DNA from: an uncultured Ectothiorhodospiraceae bacterium
GTDB lineage: Bacteria > Pseudomonadota > Gammaproteobacteria > UBA6429 > Thiohalophilaceae
Direction: 5' to 3'
DNA: 8,861 nucleotides
NCBI GenBank assembly: GCA_947259425.1
Contig: CAMYMO010000370.1
Location: forward strand, 1-8,861
Below, piece by piece: positions 1 to 5,402 of the stretch. Every line of letters starts with the position of its first letter. Position 1 is the first letter of the stretch. The notes under the pieces are model-generated. The model ran no database searches. It was not told the origin of the DNA and saw only the letters and a program-made list of their open reading frames with translations. A program made the translations under genes and the position numbers.

Positions 1-980
1 ACATTATCAATGCCAACCCCGGCAATCAGACGCGTTTCACTGATCATCATCGAGTCATTGACGTCAACCGCAACAACATCGCCACGAACGACATTACCCT
101 GGCTGTCTTTTTCACCAATATCCCATAAGGCCGCAAAGGCACCGACATCAGACCATTCTGCCTGCAAGGGAATAACCGAGGCCAAGCCATCCGTCTGTGC
201 GGTTAATTTTTCCATGACCGCATAATCAATCGAGTCACTTGGTGATGCCAGGAAGGCGGTTTCATCGACTCGGTAAAAGTCACTGTCCCGTGAGCCGTTT
301 TGATAAGCTTGTTCACAACATTTAAGAATATCGGGTTGCAGTTGACTTAGATGTTTTATCCATACCGACGGTTTAAGCATGAACATGCCGCTATTCCAGA
401 GATATTCTCCCGAATCCAGATAACGTTGCGCCGTCGCTGCATCTGGCTTTTCTACGAAACGGCGAATCGTGAATGCATCAACCGATTCAACACCCTCACC
501 TTTTTGAATATAGCCATAACCTGTTTCGGCACAATCAGGAACCACACCAAAGGTCGCGATATGATCGTGTTCGGCAAGTTGAGCACCGACTTGTATCGCT
601 TTTTCGAATGCCGCCACATCCTGAATTACATGGTCAGCCGGCATGACTAACATAACTTTATCTTGATCCGCTGCTTGTACGGCAAGTGCGGCTAAGGTTA
701 ACGCTGGAGCCGTATTACGCCCTTCCGCTTCCAAGATGATGGCCTCACTCGTTACCTCTATTTGACGTAATTGTTCAGCCACTAAAAACCGATGCTCCTC
801 ATTACAGACCACCACGACCTCATCAGCAACATTCGGCATTTGTTTGACTCTTAGAATCGTATCTTGCAACAATGTGTGATCGTTCACTAATGGCAATAAT
901 TGCTTTGGAAATAGCTTACGAGAAAGTGGCCATAAACGAGTGCCTGAGCCACCAGATAGAATAACGGGTATGATTTCCAT
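1..980 (-). CDS. manC: Mannose-1-phosphate guanylyltransferase (ManC/AlgA type), 3' end beyond the window
   Basis: This cytoplasmic enzyme makes GDP-mannose from mannose-1-phosphate and GTP, feeding exopolysaccharide, O-antigen or alginate-like polymers. I translated the minus strand directly: it starts at ATG 980-978 and stays open for 326 codons to the left edge. Visible are the nucleotidyltransferase signature SGGSGTRLWPLSR (residues 9-21) followed by FPKQ (24-27), EGRNTAPA (86-93), the metal-binding region MPADH (113-117), TGYGYI (153-158), FVEKP (175-179), NSGMF (196-200) and WSDVG (276-280). These fit the AlgA/ManC/CpsB family, usually about 470-485 residues, often with a C-terminal cupin phosphomannose isomerase domain; that part would lie outside, so whether the protein is bifunctional cannot be told. 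It begins 20 bases after the aroA stop. The only Shine-Dalgarno-like AGGA (995-998) is a long 14 bases from the ATG, so initiation may be weak or coupled. Family assignment is firm; the polymer it serves is unknown. Confidence 0.95.
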   Translation of the reverse strand, partial: MEIIPVILSGGSGTRLWPLSRKLFPKQLLPLVNDHTLLQDTILRVKQMPNVADEVVVVCNEEHRFLVAEQLRQIEVTSEAIILEAEGRNTAPALTLAALAVQAADQDKVMLVMPADHVIQDVAAFEKAIQVGAQLAEHDHIATFGVVPDCAETGYGYIQKGEGVESVDAFTIRRFVEKPDAATAQRYLDSGEYLWNSGMFMLKPSVWIKHLSQLQPDILKCCEQAYQNGSRDSDFYRVDETAFLASPSDSIDYAVMEKLTAQTDGLASVIPLQAEWSDVGAFAALWDIGEKDSQGNVVRGDVVAVDVNDSMMISETRLIAGVGIDN

Positions 981-1000
981 CTTATTAATTAGTATCCTGG

Positions 1001-2320
1001 TTAAGTATCTTTTACAGTTAAATTAAGCCCAACCTGGTTAGACAACTCAGCAAAGCCTGGAAAGGATGTATTCACATTCTCGCAATCCAGTATTTCTATT
1101 TCATTATCAGCACATAACCCGGCCATCGCAAAACTCATTGCGATTCGATGATCGCCATGACTATCCACGGTACCACTTCCTATACTACCGCCTTCGATAA
1201 TAATACCATCTTCTGTCGCTTCTGCTGTTATCCCTAGTATGGTCAAACCATCGGCCATCGCCTGAATGCGATCACTTTCTTTTACTCTTAATTCTTTTGC
1301 CCCGGTAAGAACCGTCTTACCATCTGCGTAAGCTGCCGCGACAAAGATTGCCGGGAACTCATCAATCGCGAGCGGGACCTGATCTTCAGGAATATTAATA
1401 CCATGCAGTTTAGCGTACTTCACATGAATATCCGCAACCGGTTCGCCACCGACGTCGATTTCATTATCGATCGTGATATCCGCGCCCATCAAACGCAAGA
1501 TATTGATGACCCCAACACGAGTCGGATTGATGCCAACATGTTTGATTGTTAAATCTGAGTCTTTAGCAATGCATGCGCCAACAATAAAAAATGTGGCTGA
1601 GGAAATATCCCCAGGGACATCAATGTTAGTTGCCTTTAAGCGACCACCACCGAGTAAGCAAACTTTATTGCCTGATACTTGAACTTGATAACCAAACCCC
1701 TTAAGCATTCGTTCGGTATGATCCCGTGTTGGTGCAGGTTCGGTGACACATGTTTGACCATCGGCATACAAACCGGCAAGTAATAAGCTGGATTTTACTT
1801 GAGCGCTGGCGACAGGCATGTCGTAATCAATGCCGCATAAACGCTGTTTGCCCTGTATCTGGATTGGTGGTGTCCCCGACTCACTCGTCGTAAAACTTGC
1901 ACCCATTTTAGTTAACGGCTCAGTCACCCGTCGCATCGGACGGGTCACTAATGATTTATCACCGGTTAAGGTCGTATCAAATGATTGTGCTGAAAATAAA
2001 CCGGTCAGCAAACGCATTGACGTACCGGAATTGCCTAAATCAATAACATCAGCTGGTGCCTGTAAACCATCAATCCCAACGCCATGAATCTCCACACGAC
2101 CGTTATCCGGGCCTTTGATATCAACGCCAAGCATGCGAAAAGCATTTAACGTCGCGAGATTATCTTCACCTTCTAAAAAACCCTCAACAATAGTCGTACC
2201 ATCGGCCAATGAACCAAGCATGATACTTCGATGCGAGATCGATTTGTCACCGGTCACCCGTATCTGCCCGGTTAATTTACCACCCGGTGTCACATGATAT
2301 TTAATCGTACTACCGCTCAT
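1001..2320 (-). CDS. aroA: 5-enolpyruvylshikimate-3-phosphate synthase, class II type
   Basis: EPSP synthase transfers enolpyruvate from PEP to shikimate-3-phosphate, the penultimate step to chorismate. The 439 residues match the family length and show the duplicated-domain signatures: GDKSISHR (24-31), GNSGTSMR (96-103), RPMRRV (127-132), SAQVK (172-176), RDHTE (199-203), PGDISSATFF (236-245), NPTR (265-268), the region of the catalytic Asp in AIDEFP (318-323), RVKESDRI (345-352) and GDHRIAM (389-395). The motifs GDK-S, SAQ-x-K, R-x-H-T-E and N-x-T-R are together the set described for class II, glyphosate-insensitive (CP4-like) enzymes, whereas E. coli class I has GSKS and SSQF at the first two. 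The start ATG is supported by GGTGA just upstream. The gene lies 3 bases after tyrA and in the same frame; in P. aeruginosa the two are one fused gene. Jensen's nomenclature calls this gene aroF. Confidence 0.97.
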   Translation of the reverse strand: MSGSTIKYHVTPGGKLTGQIRVTGDKSISHRSIMLGSLADGTTIVEGFLEGEDNLATLNAFRMLGVDIKGPDNGRVEIHGVGIDGLQAPADVIDLGNSGTSMRLLTGLFSAQSFDTTLTGDKSLVTRPMRRVTEPLTKMGASFTTSESGTPPIQIQGKQRLCGIDYDMPVASAQVKSSLLLAGLYADGQTCVTEPAPTRDHTERMLKGFGYQVQVSGNKVCLLGGGRLKATNIDVPGDISSATFFIVGACIAKDSDLTIKHVGINPTRVGVINILRLMGADITIDNEIDVGGEPVADIHVKYAKLHGINIPEDQVPLAIDEFPAIFVAAAYADGKTVLTGAKELRVKESDRIQAMADGLTILGITAEATEDGIIIEGGSIGSGTVDSHGDHRIAMSFAMAGLCADNEIEILDCENVNTSFPGFAELSNQVGLNLTVKDT

Positions 2321-2323
2321 AGT

Positions 2324-2328
2324 TCACC
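2324..2328 (-). promoter_or_regulatory. Ribosome binding site of aroA overlapping the tyrA stop codon
   Basis: Read on the minus strand this is GGTGA, matching the 3' half of the consensus AAGGAGGTGA, and it lies 3 bases before the aroA ATG. Its last three bases are the tyrA stop TGA. Ribosomes ending tyrA would sit on the aroA initiation site, which suggests translational coupling. Coupling is inferred; the overlap is seen directly. Confidence 0.65.
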
Positions 2329-3193
2329 CACAAAACTTATCGCGCGCTTGTTTAGCCCGTGTAAAAGTGTCTTTTAAATAGCCGCTATCTGCCTTTTCAA
2401 CCGCTCGCGTTAATTGTTGTAAATCGTCATTAAACGCATGCAGCATCTTGACCAATTGCTCACGGTTGGCAACACAAATGTCATGCCACATTTGCGGATC
2501 ACTCGATGCGATTCTGGTAAAGTCACGAAAACCACCTGCCGCATATTCAAAAATTTCCTGTTGATCATCCATACGTGCCAATGTATCGACTAATGAATAA
2601 GCTAACATATGCGGCAAATGACTTGTCGCCGCTAATACTTCATCATGATGCTCAACTTGCATGTCCACCACATTTGCACCACATGTCTGCCACATAGTCC
2701 GAATGGTTTTCACGGCAGACGCTTCTGTATTTGTTTGTGTCGTTAAGATAACACGCCGCTGTTCGAACAAATCAGCTTGCGCAGATTCAACACCACTTTT
2801 TTCCGTCCCAGCTATCGGATGTGCCGGTACAAAGTTTGTTGGTATCTCCCCAAATACATTTTTTGCCGCATCGATGACAAATTGTTTCGCACTTCCGACG
2901 TCAGTAATAATTGATTCTGAACTTATTATATCTTTCAAAGCCATAAAAATATCTTGCATCGCACCTAATGGCGTCGCAACAACAATCACATCGGCATTAT
3001 TAATGGCTTCGCTAAGCTCTGTCGTTATTTCATTTACCACACCGAGAGCTTTTGCCACTTCTAATCGTTTAAGATTTCGCCCATAGCCGACAATTGTTGT
3101 AACCGCATCGTTTTTACGTAAGGCCCGCGCCAATGATCCCCCCATTGAGCCCACGCCAACAATACAAAGTTTGTTTATTTTAAATTGGGACAT
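2324..3193 (-). CDS. tyrA: Prephenate (or cyclohexadienyl) dehydrogenase, monofunctional
   Basis: TyrA oxidatively decarboxylates prephenate to 4-hydroxyphenylpyruvate, the tyrosine branch from chorismate. The 289-residue protein has an N-terminal Rossmann fold with GVGSMGGSLARAL (13-25), VATPLGAM (72-79) and TDVGSAK (97-103), then the catalytic signatures HPIAGTEKSG (125-134), HHDEVLAATSHLPH (182-195) and GFRDFTRIASSDPQMW (221-236). There is no chorismate mutase domain at the front and no ACT domain at the end, so this is the short form, as in the dehydrogenase part of pseudomonad TyrA-AroA fusions. The end of the second beta strand reads VGYGRN (35-40), without the acidic residue usual in NAD-specific members, so NADP or dual cofactor use is possible. 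The ATG follows the hisC stop by one base and has no Shine-Dalgarno sequence. The next start-like Met (M17) lies within the nucleotide-binding loop, so M1 is the reasonable start. Whether it also accepts arogenate cannot be read from sequence. Confidence 0.96.
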   Translation of the reverse strand: MSQFKINKLCIVGVGSMGGSLARALRKNDAVTTIVGYGRNLKRLEVAKALGVVNEITTELSEAINNADVIVVATPLGAMQDIFMALKDIISSESIITDVGSAKQFVIDAAKNVFGEIPTNFVPAHPIAGTEKSGVESAQADLFEQRRVILTTQTNTEASAVKTIRTMWQTCGANVVDMQVEHHDEVLAATSHLPHMLAYSLVDTLARMDDQQEIFEYAAGGFRDFTRIASSDPQMWHDICVANREQLVKMLHAFNDDLQQLTRAVEKADSGYLKDTFTRAKQARDKFCG

Positions 3194-3194
3194 A

Positions 3195-4307
3195 TTATTT
3201 TAATATTTGATTTAACGCGTTAATAAAAATTTTATTTTCGGCTGCGGTCCCTACCGTGACCCGTAAGTGGTTCGGCATTGAATAATTTGCGACCGGCCGC
3301 ACGATTACGCCTTGTTTAAGTAACTCAATATAAATTGGCGCAGCATCGTAGCCAAGATCAAAACAAATAAAATTTCCAGCCGAAGGTATATAAGATAAAT
3401 TCAAGGCCGAAAAAGCATTAATGAGCGCCTGCATTTCCTGTTTATTAAGCAAAACACTTTTGCTGATGTGATCTTGATCATCCAGTGCCGCCGTCGCTGC
3501 TGCCAATGCGAGGCTATTGACGTTAAACGGTTGCCTGACGCGGTTAAGCAAATCGGCAATCCCAATATTTGAAACACCATATCCAACTCTGAGCCCGGCC
3601 AGACCATAAGCTTTCGAAAATGTTCTGGTGACAACCAGGTTTTCGAAATCAGCTAATAAGTCCATTCCATTCGGGTATTCAGAAAATCCCATCTCAGTCG
3701 AATGTGCATATTCAAAATACGCCTCATCCAAAACAACGATTATAGTTTTGGGTATTTTTCGTAAAAAATCGGTTAATTCATCCTTAGTTAACCAGGTGCC
3801 CGTTGGGTTATTTGGATTGGCAATAAATATTAACCGGGTTTGATCGGTTATCCTATCTAACATCGCAGCAAGATCGTGTCCCCAGTCTTTAGCAGGCACC
3901 TCACAAATCGTACCGCCAATAGCTTGTGTCACTAACGGATAGACGGCAAAGGCATGTTGCGAAAATATAACCTCATCATTCGCCGACACGAATGTACGTG
4001 CGACAAATTCAAGGATGTCATTTGAACCATTTCCCAGGGTAATTTGGCTGGGTTGGAGATTATGAATGAGTGCTAATTTTTTCTTTAACTCAAAACCATT
4101 CCCATCAGGATAACGTGCCAGTTCATTGAGTTGGCTTTTAATTGCATCAATCGCCATTGGACTCGGTCCAAGTGGATTTTCATTAGACGCCAGTTTAATA
4201 ATCTTCTGTAATCCATACTCACGTTTTAGTTCATCAATCGGTTTTCCAGGTTGATATGGAGTCAATGATTGCACGCCGGGAACGGCAAGTTCACAGTAAT
4301 TGTTCAT
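3195..4307 (-). CDS. hisC: HisC-family PLP aminotransferase (histidinol-phosphate / aromatic amino acid aminotransferase)
   Basis: A fold-type I PLP aminotransferase of 370 residues. Visible are SNENPLGPSP (41-50), GNGSNDILE (92-100) of the phosphate-binding region, ANPNNPTGTW (163-172), the PLP-contacting Asp and Tyr in VLDEAYFEYA (192-201), the Schiff-base lysine K232 in TRTFSKAYGLAGLR (227-240), and RVTVGT (349-354) with the substrate-carboxylate arginine. The family converts imidazole-acetol phosphate to histidinol phosphate, but members encoded between pheA and tyrA (the HisHb/HisC2 lineage of the supraoperon) are regarded as broad-specificity enzymes acting on phenylpyruvate and 4-hydroxyphenylpyruvate. 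No other histidine gene is in this window, so the aromatic role is the better inference; the symbol reflects family only. It starts 9 bases after the pheA stop, with AGG 8 bases before the ATG, and ends one base before tyrA. Confidence 0.93.
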   Translation of the reverse strand: MNNYCELAVPGVQSLTPYQPGKPIDELKREYGLQKIIKLASNENPLGPSPMAIDAIKSQLNELARYPDGNGFELKKKLALIHNLQPSQITLGNGSNDILEFVARTFVSANDEVIFSQHAFAVYPLVTQAIGGTICEVPAKDWGHDLAAMLDRITDQTRLIFIANPNNPTGTWLTKDELTDFLRKIPKTIIVVLDEAYFEYAHSTEMGFSEYPNGMDLLADFENLVVTRTFSKAYGLAGLRVGYGVSNIGIADLLNRVRQPFNVNSLALAAATAALDDQDHISKSVLLNKQEMQALINAFSALNLSYIPSAGNFICFDLGYDAAPIYIELLKQGVIVRPVANYSMPNHLRVTVGTAAENKIFINALNQILK

Positions 4308-4315
4308 CTTTAATG

Positions 4316-4318
4316 CCT
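4316..4318 (-). promoter_or_regulatory. Ribosome binding site of hisC formed with the pheA stop codon
   Basis: On the minus strand the pheA stop TAG followed by G gives AGG, 8 bases upstream of the hisC ATG. It is short, but it is the only purine-rich match at a normal distance. It ties hisC initiation to pheA termination. Confidence 0.45.
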
Positions 4319-5393
4319 ACAACACAGCCCGCGGATAGGATCCGAGGACTTTAACAAAACTGGCCTCTTGCTCAAGCTCAGCGATTGCGGCCATAACATT
4401 TTTGTCATCTTTGTGCCCATCACAATCGATAAAAAATACATAATCCCACATACCACGACGAGACGGTCGTGACTCAATGCGTGTCATGGAGATCTTATTT
4501 TTCACCAGTGGCCCTAAAATACTATATAAGGCACCCGGTTTATTCTGGGTTGAGATCAAGATTGATGTTTTATCTTTACCGCAGGCCGGTGTTTGTCTTT
4601 TACCGATGATCAAAAAGCGCGTGGTATTATCCGGTTCATCTTCAATATTATTGACCAATGCTTTCAAGTTATATATTTCAGCCGCCATGTCACCCGCAAT
4701 GGCTGCTGAAGTCGACTCGTTCGAAGCCAGACGTGCCGCTTCCGCGTTACTGCTGACACTTTTTTGTTCGATGCCAGGTAAATTGGTATCTAGCCACTCA
4801 CGACATTGCGCCAAAGATTGTTGATGTGAAAAAACACAATTAATTTCTGATAGGTCACTCACGTTAGTTAGTAAGTGATGATGAATCCGTAATTCGACTT
4901 CACCACAAATGTGTAAATTCGAATTCATAAATTGATCTAACGTATGACTTACCACACCTTCGGTGGAATTTTCGATAGGCACAACCCCATAAGAGGCATT
5001 ACCCGATTCAACTTCACGAAAAACATCTCGAATGCTTGCCAGCGGTAATGTTTTTACCGAATGACCAAAGTGCTTAAGTGCCGCAGATTGAGTAAATGTA
5101 CCCGCAGGCCCAAGGAAGGCGATATTCATCACCTGCTCTAATGCCAAACAAGCTGACATTACTTCACGAAATAAACGGGCTATTTCTTCGTCACTGAGAG
5201 GGCCTGTATTGCGCTTTTTAACTTTTTCCAGAACAAGTGCTTCTCTTTCGGCACGATAAAAGTTGGTATCGTTAGAATCGCTTTTTGCGGCTGCGACTTG
5301 CTGGGCTAGTTTTGCACGATCGTTGAGTAATACCTGGAGCTGTTCATCCAATGTATCTATTTTATGCCGTAGTTGTTCAAGTTTATCCGCCAT
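4317..5393 (-). CDS. pheA: Bifunctional chorismate mutase / prephenate dehydratase (P-protein)
   Basis: The P-protein converts chorismate to prephenate and then to phenylpyruvate, the phenylalanine branch. All three parts are intact in 358 residues. The AroQ chorismate mutase occupies residues 1 to about 88, with LRHKIDTLDEQL (8-19), R26, K37 and FYRAERE (45-51). Prephenate dehydratase runs from about 90 to 265, with FLGPAGTFTQSAA (93-105), IENSTEGVVSHTLD (140-153), SHQQSLAQCREWL (189-201) and the catalytic Thr in TTRF (257-260). A C-terminal ACT domain starts near 276, with GALY (287-290) and ESRP (307-310), the two motifs that form the phenylalanine-binding site; feedback inhibition by Phe is therefore expected. 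The gene begins 7 bases after serA with AGG well placed. No attenuator leader is visible upstream, consistent with its internal position in an operon. Length and architecture match pseudomonad PheA. Confidence 0.98.
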   Translation of the reverse strand: MADKLEQLRHKIDTLDEQLQVLLNDRAKLAQQVAAAKSDSNDTNFYRAEREALVLEKVKKRNTGPLSDEEIARLFREVMSACLALEQVMNIAFLGPAGTFTQSAALKHFGHSVKTLPLASIRDVFREVESGNASYGVVPIENSTEGVVSHTLDQFMNSNLHICGEVELRIHHHLLTNVSDLSEINCVFSHQQSLAQCREWLDTNLPGIEQKSVSSNAEAARLASNESTSAAIAGDMAAEIYNLKALVNNIEDEPDNTTRFLIIGKRQTPACGKDKTSILISTQNKPGALYSILGPLVKNKISMTRIESRPSRRGMWDYVFFIDCDGHKDDKNVMAAIAELEQEASFVKVLGSYPRAVL

Positions 5394-5399
5394 GGCGTA

Positions 5400-5402
5400 C
5401 CT
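5400..5402 (-). promoter_or_regulatory. Ribosome binding site of pheA formed with the serA stop codon
   Basis: The serA stop TAG followed by G gives AGG on the minus strand, 6 bases before the pheA ATG. This supports the chosen pheA start and suggests translational coupling to serA. Confidence 0.5.

Noticed and set aside
351..650. Plus-strand open frame of 99 codons opposite manC
   Set aside because: It lies wholly antisense to a frame with continuous guanylyltransferase motifs, has no recognisable domain and no plausible ribosome binding site.
981..1000. Possible promoter or terminator between aroA and manC
   Set aside because: Twenty bases are too few for a hairpin terminator, and no -10/-35 pair is visible. 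Any manC promoter would have to lie inside aroA and cannot be supported.
2661..3086. Plus-strand open frame of 141 codons opposite tyrA
   Set aside because: Its length is a by-product of codon use in tyrA on the other strand. The protein is Ser/Thr/Ala-rich with no family signature, and tyrA itself is unambiguous.
3401..3634. Minus-strand open frame of 77 codons within hisC in another frame
   Set aside because: It overlaps the PLP-lysine region of hisC completely and has no features of its own.
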